This document shows, piece after piece, positions 17,935 to 26,639 of a stretch of DNA of 64,000 bases. The stretch is taken from positions 62,001 to 126,000 of the forward strand of contig CAXXUY010000011.1 of the NCBI GenBank assembly GCA_963664715.2. Reading direction: 5' to 3'. The first letter of the stretch is position 1. The number at the start of each line of letters is the position of its first letter. This stretch comes from JAPOXR01 sp963664715 (lineage in GTDB: Bacteria; Pseudomonadota; Alphaproteobacteria; Rhodobacterales; Rhodobacteraceae). Under the pieces are notes generated by a model. It was not told where the DNA came from. It ran no database searches and worked only from the letters and a program-made list of their open reading frames with translations. Made by a program: the position numbers and the translations under genes.

Positions 17935-19059
17935 CTATTGCCCGATCGGTGCGGGTTGGGGGGCGACTCTCAGCCCCTCCCTGGCACCCGCAAGGACACT
18001 CACCACGACGCCATCGCCTGGCTCGAACGCCTCGACGATCCATCCATCGGTCGACCGCCCAACCGTCTCGGGATTCAGGGCCTGGAGAACACCCTCCCGA
18101 ACAATCCAGATGCTGTCATATTCCCGGGCGGCAGCCTCGGGCAACATGAAGACATCGTCACGCTCTGGACCAAAGATCGTGACCTCGGCAAATGTTCCGG
18201 GAACCGGCAACTCGTCCCTCGGGATATCGTCAGAAAATTCCAGAAAAGCACGTGCAAGGCGGCTCTCAAGTGCAACCACCGAAGACACCCGCACCAGTTC
18301 GGCGTCAAATGTACCGTTGACAGTCCTGACTTGCGCAGGCCGGCCGATCGCCGGATCCAGCGATGCGAGGTCCTCGACGCTGACCGGCACACGCACCTGG
18401 AGTGCGGCCGGGCGGTACACGACACCCAGGACTGACAGCTTCCCCACAACTTCCGGCGGACCGACCAGGTCACCGACTTCTAGCTCCGAAGTCATCACCC
18501 GGGAGTCAAAGGGAAGGCTGATTCCGGTTCGCTCGAGCCTCAGCTGCGCCAGGGACAGGGCCGCCTCGGCTTGCCCGAGCCCGGCTTCCGCCTCGGCTAC
18601 CAGCAGGGCCGAATCAGGACCGGTAGCACCTCGAGCCATCTGAAGCTGAGCCCGTGCCTTTGCCACCGCCATTTCCGCGGAATTGACCTCTATTTCGTAT
18701 TTGCGCGGATCGACCCGAGCAAACACCTCGCCCGCCGGCACCCGACCGCCATTTATGAAGTCCGGCGATACCCAGATCACCCGTCCTACAACCTCGGACA
18801 GCACCGTCACCTTCCTGTTGAGGGTAACTGTGCCGGTTAGGTCCAGTTGATGCGCGTACACCGCAGGTGACGGCACAACCACCTGAACCAATGGGGCTGC
18901 ATCCCCGGACGCAACAGCCGGTCCGAACTCCATCCGCTCCGGCGCCCGGGCAAGGAACAGCGCGACTGCGATGGCAAGAATGATCAGGCCAGCCTGGGCA
19001 TAACCAAGCCAGCGCCGCCCACCTGAAGGATTCTCCGGATTTGTCGATTGTTCTGACAT
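17935..19059 (-). CDS. RND efflux periplasmic adaptor (membrane fusion protein)
   Basis: 374 residues. A short cytoplasmic tail is followed by one membrane anchor (GYAQAGLIILAIAVALFLA, about 19-37), then barrel-sandwich lipoyl halves and a short alpha-helical hairpin (INGGRVPAGEVFARVDP, then VAKARAQLQMARG to LSLAQLRLERTGI), then a beta-barrel (RVPVSVEDLASLDPAIG). It links the pump encoded downstream to an outer-membrane channel. It is the first gene of the two-gene efflux operon. No regulator is adjacent. Confidence 0.88.
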   Translation of the reverse strand: MSEQSTNPENPSGGRRWLGYAQAGLIILAIAVALFLARAPERMEFGPAVASGDAAPLVQVVVPSPAVYAHQLDLTGTVTLNRKVTVLSEVVGRVIWVSPDFINGGRVPAGEVFARVDPRKYEIEVNSAEMAVAKARAQLQMARGATGPDSALLVAEAEAGLGQAEAALSLAQLRLERTGISLPFDSRVMTSELEVGDLVGPPEVVGKLSVLGVVYRPAALQVRVPVSVEDLASLDPAIGRPAQVRTVNGTFDAELVRVSSVVALESRLARAFLEFSDDIPRDELPVPGTFAEVTIFGPERDDVFMLPEAAAREYDSIWIVREGVLQALNPETVGRSTDGWIVEAFEPGDGVVVSVLAGAREGLRVAPQPAPIGQ

Positions 19060-20898
19060 CTTTCTTCCCGCCTAAGGTTCCGCCTGCGCGTCGTCTCCAC
19101 GATTGCCGACACGCGGTTCCGGTACCGGGTTCCATTGCTCCGCACATTCCCGACGCCTGATGCCAAGCGCTCGCACTCAACCCCTTGACTATATGGCTGA
19201 ATGCAGAAACGGACAACTCCAACTCCAAAGCGCCCATCGGCTATCTCCAGACGGCAATCTGCATCCCCGGTCTCGCGGTGCTTTCCCCCGCAACACATGC
19301 CGGATCCTGTTGCAGTAACAGGTTCCAGAGGTTGCTCCCGGAAAGCCGCGCGTGACCTTGAGCGACGGATTTCTTCAGAATATCAGACCGATGGAGGGCA
19401 CCATGCCTCGGATCACGGCCACTTCACAACAGATTGGAAGCCGGAACAAGTATCGGCAAAACGAACTGACAGTCGAGGTATGGGCTCCCATCGAACCGCC
19501 TGTCCCGGGTCGGGAAGGACCCAACCTCACTGCGCATTCACCTGCTCCTTTGACGAAACAGTCACCTGTGCATTTTTCGATGGAAGATTGCATTGCAGAC
19601 AAGCCAGAATACAACAATGCAGGATCAGCGATTTGGACTACCGGAACCGGCTGCATCACGCACGGTTGGCAGACAGTTCGATTGGTTCACTTCAAGTCGC
19701 AGGACTACATTGCATTCAAGGTGTGTTCGAGACCGTTGCGAATGTGCACTTCAAGCAAGGATTTGGCCTTGCCCGCATCCCGTGCAAGAGCGGCATTGAA
19801 CGTATTCCGGTGTTCCTGCACTTAGGGTTGCGGCAACCTCTGGACAGCCGGGTGTTTCGATTTCCGAGATGACTTCCGACATAGAAGCCGACCTGATCTT
19901 GATCAACTCTCATCGGCCCAACGCCGAGGACTATTTTCTCGGCTCAACCGCGTCACGGGTTGTACGCAGGGCTCCATGCTCGGTAGTTGTATTGCGATAA
20001 CCCGTGTGTCGGCGAATCCGTGTTTCGAACCCGGTCAATCGAGTTTCCGCAGTAGTCCAACTTGAACTACTGGTTGGTTGTGATGGACATGACTTCCCGA
20101 CGTGGTGCGGACATCCGGGCAGGGGCAGGAAGGTCCGGCAGCATATCCCTCTGACCTTCCGGTTTCTGTCGTTCCGCCAAACCAACACTCCACGAAACCA
20201 CGCGACAGAAGCCCTTGGCAATCTACTCCACGGTCGTAGGTACAGGTTGCCTGCCAGACGCGACCTGGCAGGGATTCCGCAATGTTGGGTGCAAGAACGC
20301 CAAGCAGCAGGACGGTGCATTGGTTGGATCTCAAAAGGAGAACAAATCGGAGTCTGGTTCTCGCCAGCCGTTGATTTCGAGCCGGTTCGGTTGCCAGGTG
20401 ATGGGCGGAAATCTGGCAAACCGTTGCCAAGGAAGAGAAGTCAATATGGCACTCAGCACCGATGTCATTCCGAACAGGTCATAACTGCCCGCAATCATCC
20501 TGCAAGAAGCGTGGTAGGCAGCTTCCGGAATCTGCAGTGGAACGATCGCCATCCTCTCGAAAATGCCTCCAGTCTCGGTCGATGCCTTCCGTGCCATGCT
20601 CAAGGGCGGAATTCTGCATGTGTCTCTTTGTGAGGCCGTCCACATAAGGAGGTCGCCGCCCAATGGCCTTGTGGCAAGGGTACCGGGAGTGCTGAGATGG
20701 CAGGTCACGGTCCGCATCCTTGATCGCCGGGGTGGTTTTCAGCATGGGAAAATCGTTAACCGTTCATTCTGCAAGATTCCGTTCTCCAGTTCGGGACGTG
20801 GCCCCTGTATGTAAAAATGAACGAGAATCGGTCATATAGCATCACAACGGTCAAGATTCTGTATTGTATCTGTTGAAATATGCGTGCAAAGGTGTGGA
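19060..20898. other. Long stretch with almost no coding content
   Basis: About 1.8 kb between the efflux operon and the DeoR-type regulator. The only recognisable item is the universal-stress-protein tail at 19821-20000. All other frames on both strands are short, overlap one another and show no domain. The segment 20820-20898 contains the presumed promoter of the regulator, with an AAAGG ribosome-binding site just before its ATG. Confidence 0.5.
19821..20000 (+). pseudogene. C-terminal remnant of a universal stress protein (UspA family)
   Basis: The frame ending in TAA at 19998-20000 encodes EADLILINSHRP followed by YFLGSTASRVVRRAPCSVVVLR-type residues. This is the G-S-x(9)-G-S-T nucleotide-binding tail of UspA domains in slightly altered form. 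The N-terminal half of the domain cannot be found in any frame upstream, and no start codon with a ribosome-binding site is present. It is best read as the tail of a lost stress-protein gene. Confidence 0.6.
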
Positions 20899-21735
20899 AT
20901 GGTCGAAAGAACCCAAAATGACGACACGACCCACCGTGCCGTCGAGATACTCGAACTCCTGCAAAGGCTGGGGGGTTCCGCGCGGACTTCGCAGCTGGCG
21001 GATGCCTTGGGAGTGTCCAAGGAAACTGTCCGCAGGACCATCAAGAAACTGTCGAAGAAGAAGGTTGTTGCGCGGGTTCACGGTGGTGTGTTTCTGACCG
21101 GAGACGTTTCGGTTCCGGACTTTTTCCGGCGGATTGGCGAGCAGCCCCGGGAGAAGAAGCGGATTGCCAAGGCCGCGGCATCGCTTGTCAGTGATGGAAG
21201 TTCACTGTTTCTGGACGTGGGTTCGACAACGAATTTCGTAGCGGATGCGCTGGCCGAAAGATCGGGGCTGCACGTCGTTACGAACTCGGTAAACGTTGCC
21301 AGTTCCCTTATGCAGCAGAACGGCAACCGGGTTCATTTTGCAGGTGGCGAGTTGCAGGTGGACAAGTGCGGGACCTTCGGGCGCGAGACTCTCGATTTCA
21401 TCGAACGGTTCTATTTCGACATTGCCATTCTGAGTGCCGATGCATTCGACAAGGATCACGGTTTCCTGTTGCGGGATCCGGAAGAGGCGGAAATCGCGAA
21501 CAGTGTTGTTCGCAGGACCAGGAAGGCGATGTTCGTCGTGGACCAGACGAAGTTCTCCGTGACCGCGCCCATGATTTCGGGAGGTCCCGGCTGCATCGAT
21601 ATCCTGGTCACGGATTCGATTCCACCGGCGCAGATATCCGAAGCGCTTGCCCGTTGGGGGACGGAGGTGATTGTCGCACACGATGGAAGGTCCGCGGATC
21701 GCATGGAAAGCCGCGCGCCGCCTGTCGGTGCTTGA
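20899..21735 (+). CDS. DeoR-family transcriptional regulator
   Basis: 278 residues from the ATG at 20899, preferred over an in-frame GTG at 20884 because AAAGG lies just upstream of the ATG. The N-terminal winged helix-turn-helix is typical of DeoR (RAVEILELLQRLGG, SQLADALGVSKETVRRTIKKL, then VHGGVFL). The C-terminal sugar-phosphate sensor domain follows (FLDVGSTTNFVADAL, HVVTNSVNVAS, DIAILSADAFD, VVDQTKFSV). Such regulators repress catabolic genes until a phosphorylated ligand binds. The gene ends 27 bp before the Na/Pi cotransporter gene and is probably co-transcribed with it, which hints at a phosphate-containing effector. Confidence 0.85.
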   Translation: MVERTQNDDTTHRAVEILELLQRLGGSARTSQLADALGVSKETVRRTIKKLSKKKVVARVHGGVFLTGDVSVPDFFRRIGEQPREKKRIAKAAASLVSDGSSLFLDVGSTTNFVADALAERSGLHVVTNSVNVASSLMQQNGNRVHFAGGELQVDKCGTFGRETLDFIERFYFDIAILSADAFDKDHGFLLRDPEEAEIANSVVRRTRKAMFVVDQTKFSVTAPMISGGPGCIDILVTDSIPPAQISEALARWGTEVIVAHDGRSADRMESRAPPVGA

Positions 21736-21762
21736 GGCAAGACCAGCTAGACCCACCAAACC

Positions 21763-23454
21763 ATGGCAACGATTGCATTCACAATAAATCTGGCAGGCGC
21801 GATTATGCTGCTGCTGTTCGGGGTCTATGTCGTGAGAAGCGGCATCGAGCGTTCAGCCAGGTCATCATTCCAGCGCCTGGCGCTCAGAAATTGCAAGAAC
21901 CTGGTCCTTGCTGCCGGTGTCGGAACAATCCTTGCAGTCGCATTGCAGAGTTCCACGGCTGCCGCCCTCCTGACAGCCGTGTTCGTGCATTCCGGCTATG
22001 TCGGGCTTGCAAGCGGCGTCGTCATGGTCCTTGGCGCGGATCTGGGTTCCGCGCTGGTTGTGCAGGTTCTGTCGTTCCAGCTTGAATGGCTCGTTCCCGT
22101 TCTCCTCGTCGTCGGCGGATGGCTCTACCTCGGCAACAGCTCCCCACGCAGAAGACATGTCGGTTGGGCCATCGTCGGGGTCGCCCTCATCCTCATTTCC
22201 CTGCGCCTGATCGGCGAGGCAGCAGAACCGGTCCGCGAGGCGGATTTCATGCCAGCGCTCGCCTCCTACTTGGAGACCGATTTCATCACTGCATTTCTTG
22301 CAGGTGCGGTGATCGCGTTTGTCATGCATTCGAGCATCGGGGCAATCCTCCTGTTCGTGACATTCGTCAATGTCGGAGTGCTGCCGGTCGCAGCAGGGAT
22401 TTCGCTCGTACTCGGAGCAAACCTCGGCGGGGCACTGATCGCGGTCTGGCTGTCACGCCGGATGGCTGCGCCTGTCAGGCGGGTTCCGCTTGGCAATCTG
22501 GTCCTGAGAGGATCGGCTGCGCTCGCCGCTCTTCCGGCCGTTCACCTGCTGCCGGCCCTGGCGTTTCTTGGATCGGTTGAGTCCGGGCAGGCGCTCGTCT
22601 ACGTGCATCTCCTCTTCAATGCTGCGCTACTTGTCGTCTTCCTTCCGGTCGTCGGGCTCCTGGAAAGACCTCTGACGAGGATGCTGGAGCGGATGCTTCC
22701 GGAGGAATCGGAACCGAAGAACTACTCGGCCCTGCAGAGTGTACGGGGGCTCGAAGACGATACTTCGGAGTCTCCAAAGTCAGCGTTGAGAACCCTGACC
22801 CGGGAGGTGCTCCATATGGGTCACCAGGTTGAATCGATTGTCAGTCCGGTGATGGACATCTACCGGAACCTGGATACCGAACAGGCTGGCAAGTTGCGGA
22901 AGCTGGACAGGGAGGTCGGGGACGCTCTCGCCGATATCCGTCGATTTGCCGCGACACTGCAAAGATCATGCACGAAGAAGGAAGACATTCGCCGGGCGCG
23001 GGAGCTTGCCGACCTGTCCTTCAACTTTCGGTCTGCAAGCGACATCGTCGTCAACAGGTTGCTGGAACTGGCAGAAAGCAAGGACCGCCTCAAGGTCGAG
23101 TTTTCCACAAATGGATGGGAGGAACTGGTCGACATGCACGGCAGGGTCATGACGAACATGTCTCTCGCACTTGACCTCCTCTTGTCGGACGACGTTGAAT
23201 GCGCACGCCAGTTGGTGATGGAAAAGGCTTCGCTGACTTCCCGGGAAAGAAAGAGCCGCAAGCGGCACCTGAAACGGCTTCGAGATGGAGAGGAAGCCAG
23301 CTTCGAGAGCAGCGACATTCACCTGGATACGCTCAGCGCATTCAAGGATATGAACTCGCGGATCTCGGCATTTGCCTATTCGGTGCTCGACCGCAACGGG
23401 ATGCTGCTTGAGTCAAGGTTGATCGACAACCTGGACGAAGGTCAGCCTGCATGA
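21763..23454 (+). CDS. Na+/phosphate cotransporter family protein with PhoU-like tail
   Basis: 563 residues. The first 320 residues hold two repeats of the Na_Pi_cotrans fold: the Q-S-S-T/H-S-S motifs ALQSSTAAALLTAVFV and VMHSSIGAILLFVTFV, each followed by a glycine-rich membrane segment (GLASGVVMVLGADLGSAL and GISLVLGANLGGALIAVW). The last 230 residues are helical and charged, resembling a PhoU-type domain (VESIVSPVMDIYRNLDTEQ, RELADLSFNFRSASDIVVNRL). It is an inner-membrane protein that probably moves phosphate or a phosphate-containing compound with sodium. It follows the DeoR gene in the same orientation. Confidence 0.88.
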   Translation: MATIAFTINLAGAIMLLLFGVYVVRSGIERSARSSFQRLALRNCKNLVLAAGVGTILAVALQSSTAAALLTAVFVHSGYVGLASGVVMVLGADLGSALVVQVLSFQLEWLVPVLLVVGGWLYLGNSSPRRRHVGWAIVGVALILISLRLIGEAAEPVREADFMPALASYLETDFITAFLAGAVIAFVMHSSIGAILLFVTFVNVGVLPVAAGISLVLGANLGGALIAVWLSRRMAAPVRRVPLGNLVLRGSAALAALPAVHLLPALAFLGSVESGQALVYVHLLFNAALLVVFLPVVGLLERPLTRMLERMLPEESEPKNYSALQSVRGLEDDTSESPKSALRTLTREVLHMGHQVESIVSPVMDIYRNLDTEQAGKLRKLDREVGDALADIRRFAATLQRSCTKKEDIRRARELADLSFNFRSASDIVVNRLLELAESKDRLKVEFSTNGWEELVDMHGRVMTNMSLALDLLLSDDVECARQLVMEKASLTSRERKSRKRHLKRLRDGEEASFESSDIHLDTLSAFKDMNSRISAFAYSVLDRNGMLLESRLIDNLDEGQPA

Positions 23455-23503
23455 ATCCCGGAACAACTTCAGGCACCCTGAATTGAATCCGATCGCGGTA
23501 TGC

Positions 23504-23779
23504 TTACGGCCAGAAATCCGAGCAACTGCTGATAGACGGGAGAAGCCAGGTCACCTGAATCTGGATTCCGTGGCATAAGGTTTGATCGACACGAAGGCAG
23601 AAACGGATGCCGGGAGCGAGTATGTCGTCGGCATAGCTGACGATGTAGCTGTCGAAGAGGTCGCTTCTCTTCAGCTTGAACTGCCCGGAAATCCTGCGTC
23701 CTACTCCGGAATCGGACACTATCCCGATTGAACACTCATACTTGTCGTCTCCGCACAGCAGGAATTCCTTCTTTTCCAC
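23504..23779 (-). CDS. Small hypothetical protein, possibly PilZ-like
   Basis: 91 residues: MEKKEFLLCGDDKYECSIG, then IVSDSGVGRRISGQF, then LFDSYIVSYADD and CHGIQIQVTW. The order of a C-S-I-x-x-x-S-D-S-G motif, a few strands and a final G-I-Q-I-x-V-x-W resembles small PilZ domains of alphaproteobacteria, which may bind cyclic-di-GMP. The arginine motif that normally binds the nucleotide is not clear. A second frame (23469-23735) overlaps it with lower plausibility. Function not assigned. Confidence 0.35.
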   Translation of the reverse strand: MEKKEFLLCGDDKYECSIGIVSDSGVGRRISGQFKLKRSDLFDSYIVSYADDILAPGIRFCLRVDQTLCHGIQIQVTWLLPSISSCSDFWP

Positions 23780-23849
23780 CGTCCGGTGTCAATTCTCGCG
23801 CAGGTGCTTGTGTCCGCGATTGAAAACGCGTCGCCGTAAACTGCCTTTC

Positions 23850-24706
23850 TCGCGAACCGGCAGATCCTAATCCACGGTCCCGCATTGCAAAGCGAGCGGC
23901 TGGTCTCGAAGGGCTACACCGACGCGGAGAAGGCGCTCGCCGGAAACTATGCGGTGGGCGACGTCGTGGCCTTCCACCGGCCCTACAAGCGGATCGGGGT
24001 CGAGAAGGGCGACGAGCGCCGCGTGGCGGGCGTCGATCACGTACGAAGGGAGATCCTGCTCGACGGGGGCGAGAGCGGCACCGTGTGCTGGAAACCGGGC
24101 GAAATCGCCGGACGGCGGGGCGGCAGTGAGGTCTACCGGGCCGAGGCGATCGAGCTCCGCACTGGCGACCGCGTGCGCTGGACCCGCAACGACAAGACCC
24201 TCGGGCTGGTCAACAGCCACACCGCCGAGGTGGTGGCGGTGACCGGCGGCTGGGTGTCCTTCCGGCTCGAGGACGGGCGCATGCTGAGCCTGAACAAAGG
24301 GGATCCCCAACTGCGCCATCTCGACCACGCCTGGGCCTCGACGGTGCACGCGTTCCAGGGCCGCACCGTCGACAACGTGATTGCCGCCATGGAGGCAAAC
24401 CATCCGCACCTGACCACCCAGAAGAGCTTCTACGTCGAAATCAGCCGGGCCCGTGATCGGGCGGAACTCGTGACCGACGACGCGAAGGCGCTGCGCGAGC
24501 AGCTCGAAGCGGTCACCGGCGAGCGCGTCTCGGCGCTGGAGGGAATCGGTGAAGCCGCGAGCGCAAAAGGCCGTGGGAACGGGCCGGAGAAGCGCCGGGG
24601 CGCGGATCAGGAAAGGGACGATGTAGCATCGCGGGAGCGAATGGAGGATCGGGAAATGGAGCAGGTCCGTGCGCCGACGAGACTCGATCGTGATCTGGGC
24701 CTTTAG
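23850..24706 (+). pseudogene. MobF-type conjugative relaxase/helicase, C-terminal fragment
   Basis: About 275 residues corresponding to the C-terminus of TrwC/TraI-like relaxases: SERLVSKGYTDAEKALAG, the SH3-like DRVRWTRNDKTLGLVN, the helicase motifs HAWASTVHAFQGRTVDNV and KSFYVEISRARDRAELVTD, and a charged tail ending RDLGL that looks like a natural C-terminus. The relaxase (HUH) and first helicase domains are missing; similarity begins abruptly near 23850, after a TAA. Base composition is more GC-rich than the neighbouring operons. It is the left end of a mobile-element remnant extending to about 26.5 kb. Confidence 0.8.
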
Positions 24707-24787
24707 CGTTGCCCACCGATCGCAAGCTGGGGTTTCGGTCGACCAAAGCCGGGACGCCGGGAACCGCAGGAGGAACCAGGTTGAAAG

Positions 24788-25468
24788 TTGCCCAATAAGG
24801 GCATTAATATGCCCGAAATGGGAAATATTGCGCCAACCCTTTCCTCCCGCCCGGCCCGCCGCAAGGCCGCCGCCGGCCGTGCGGACGCGGCCACCAACCT
24901 CGCCGACGCTCTCTTCACCACCACCCAGCAGCGCGTGCTGGCGCTGTTGTTCGGCCAGCCGTCGCGCAGCTTCTTCGCCAGCGAGCTGATCGAGCTTACC
25001 GGTTCCGGCTCCGGCGCCGTGCAGCGCGAGCTCAAGCGGCTGACCTCCAGCGGCCTGCTCACCCTCAAGCGCATCGGCAAGCAGAAGCACTACCAGGCCA
25101 ACCCCGACTGCCCCGTCTTCGAGGAGCTGTGCGCCCTGGTCCGCAAGACCGTCGCAATGGTGGAGCCCATCCGCCAGGCGCTGGCTCCGCTCACGAAAAA
25201 GGTCGAGCGCGCCCTGATCTACGGCTCAGTGGTGAAAGGCACAGACACCGCCAGCAGCGACATCGACCTGCTCGTCGTCGCCGATGACCTGACCTTGGAG
25301 GCCCTCTACACGGCCCTCGCGCCCGTGGAGGCAAGCCTCGACCGGAAGGTCAGCCCGACGCTCTACACCCGGAAGGAGTACGACGACCGTCTCGCCGCCG
25401 GCAACCCGTTCCTGACCCGTGTGCTTACAGGCGAGCACCTCGTTCTCATGGGCAGCCCCGATGACTAA
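24788..25468 (+). CDS. MNT-type nucleotidyltransferase with winged-helix domain (antitoxin of a MNT/HEPN pair)
   Basis: 226 residues. An N-terminal winged helix (TTTQQRVLALLFGQPSRSFF, SGAVQRELKRLTSSGLLTLKR, about 40-100) is followed by a minimal nucleotidyltransferase domain with the signature ALIYGSVVKGTDTASSDIDL (G-S-x(n)-D-x-D, about 140-160). In MNT/HEPN toxin-antitoxin systems this enzyme adds AMP to the HEPN toxin and neutralises it. The downstream HEPN gene overlaps its last 8 bp. It shares the GC-rich composition of the relaxase fragment. The first ATG may not be the real start; the ATG at 24809 (MPEMGN) is an alternative. Confidence 0.78.
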   Translation: MPNKGINMPEMGNIAPTLSSRPARRKAAAGRADAATNLADALFTTTQQRVLALLFGQPSRSFFASELIELTGSGSGAVQRELKRLTSSGLLTLKRIGKQKHYQANPDCPVFEELCALVRKTVAMVEPIRQALAPLTKKVERALIYGSVVKGTDTASSDIDLLVVADDLTLEALYTALAPVEASLDRKVSPTLYTRKEYDDRLAAGNPFLTRVLTGEHLVLMGSPDD

Positions 25469-25762
25469 GCGCGAGCTCGACAACTTGGTGCGGATCGGGC
25501 AGCTCAAGCCGGAGCCTCCGGCAAAGACCGAACTCAAAGGGTTGTTGCGTTCCGGCAGCCGCCGCCTGGCCGACGCCGAGCGGACCGAGCTCAGCCTCGA
25601 GAGCCGCTTCGACCTCGCCTACAACACCACCGCAAGCGTAATCTCGCCGAGTACGAAGGCGAGATGGACATCGACGAGCAGCTCGTGGAGGCGATGCTGC
25701 GGGTGGCGCGAGACGTTGAGCAACGCGTGAACGAAATCGTCAACGGATACAAGGGAGAGTAG
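25461..25762 (+). pseudogene. HEPN-domain toxin gene with internal deletion and frameshift
   Basis: The ATG at 25461 overlaps the end of the nucleotidyltransferase gene. The frame gives MTKRELDNLVRIGQLKPE and the helix ESRFDLAYNTT, as in HEPN proteins. Near 25630 it shifts, and the C-terminus is found in another frame (NLAEYEGEMDIDEQLVEAML, VNEIVNGYKGE, stop TAG at 25760-25762). Intact relatives have about 50 more residues at the junction, including the R-x4-6-H catalytic motif, which is absent here. The gene cannot make an active ribonuclease. Confidence 0.7.
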
Positions 25763-25908
25763 CTCCTGGCCGGTTGGCGATTAAAAGAAGAGCTGGGAGC
25801 CTGAATGACTTCTGAGACTAAAGGCCGTGACCTATTCATCGTCGACAACAGCGTCTCGTGATGGACAGCGTTGCGCTCGGAACCGACCCCCCGTTTGAAT
25901 CCGGGACA

Positions 25909-26190
25909 TCATCTGAAGAGCTCGCTATGCGTGCCAGCGCGAACAAATACGACAACCCCGGCGGGATCTCGTGTGTTTTCAAACCGGTATATAAGCAGGA
26001 AATCTCCGCCAACATGACATTCCCTGTATCTGGACCATTCGCCCCTCAACGCATGATCTTTCCATTCCGGGCCAAGTGGAGACTCATTTACCGCCAGAAG
26101 TAGCATGACACTCTTCAGGCGCTTCATGTCGTAGCGTCCGGATCGGGAAAATTGGTTCCAATCCTTGAAGAAGGATCTGGCAAAATCGAT
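25909..26190 (-). pseudogene. YafQ/RelE-type toxin without a start codon
   Basis: The minus-strand frame running from about 26190 reads IDFARSFFKDWNQFSRSGRY, MKRLKSVMLLLA, then WKDHALRGEWSRYRECHVGG and FLLIYRFENTRD, and ends VRAGTHSELFR. This matches YafQ mRNA interferases: the D-H-x-L-x-G-x-W, R-x-C-H and G-x-H-S-E-L-F motifs with the catalytic histidines. Between the antitoxin stop (26214) and IDFARS there is no ATG, GTG or TTG in this frame, and the preceding residues LPYR are in the neighbouring frame. A one-base shift probably destroyed the start. An internal ATG at 26127 would give only a 72-residue fragment. Confidence 0.7.
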
Positions 26191-26213
26191 ACGGCAGGGG
26201 CAGTTCGGCCCGT

Positions 26214-26495
26214 CTACTCGCTACAGGTCTCATCAAGTTCTGCAAACTTCTCGTCGGCGGCGGCAAAGCGCGGAGTCCTGTTCTCAAGAATATCCTCCGC
26301 CTCGGCCATGGCATCCCCGTTCGCCGAATTCGGAACCTTGAGTTCCAGCGGAAAGGCCCTATCCACCGCAATACGGTGGAAGAGCAGGCGTACAGCCGTC
26401 GATGCTGACAACCCCATGGCGGCAAGTGCCTCGGTGGCATTCCGCTTGAGTTCGCTGTCCATCCGGACATGAAGCATGGAACTGCGTTCGGCCAA
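26214..26495 (-). CDS. RelB/DinJ-family antitoxin
   Basis: 93 residues from a TTG at 26495; an ATG at 26477 is an equally likely start. The ribbon-helix-helix N-terminus reads MLHVRMDSELKRNATEALAAMG, then LSASTAVRLLFHRIAVDRAFPLEL, which is diagnostic of DinJ. The tail (AEAEDILENRTPRFAAAD) would bind the YafQ-type toxin encoded directly downstream on the same strand. DinJ proteins also repress their own promoter. The partner toxin frame lacks a start here, so the antitoxin may be a solitary survivor. Confidence 0.82.
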   Translation of the reverse strand: MAERSSMLHVRMDSELKRNATEALAAMGLSASTAVRLLFHRIAVDRAFPLELKVPNSANGDAMAEAEDILENRTPRFAAADEKFAELDETCSE

Positions 26496-26639
26496 GTCTA
26501 CTCCCGTATCTCAAATGAGAGATTGGCCGGCACCAGGGTGAGGTCAACATGCCTGGGAGGATTGGGAACAGATCTCAAATTGCGACCGCGAGCGGTGTGT
26601 CAGGCAGCCCCCAGAAATTCTGGTGCGAATTGGTCGATG

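Noticed and set aside
23867..25090. A 407-residue open frame on the minus strand
   Set aside because: It is antisense to the relaxase fragment and the nucleotidyltransferase gene, and its composition mirrors their GC-rich third positions. No family match was recognised.
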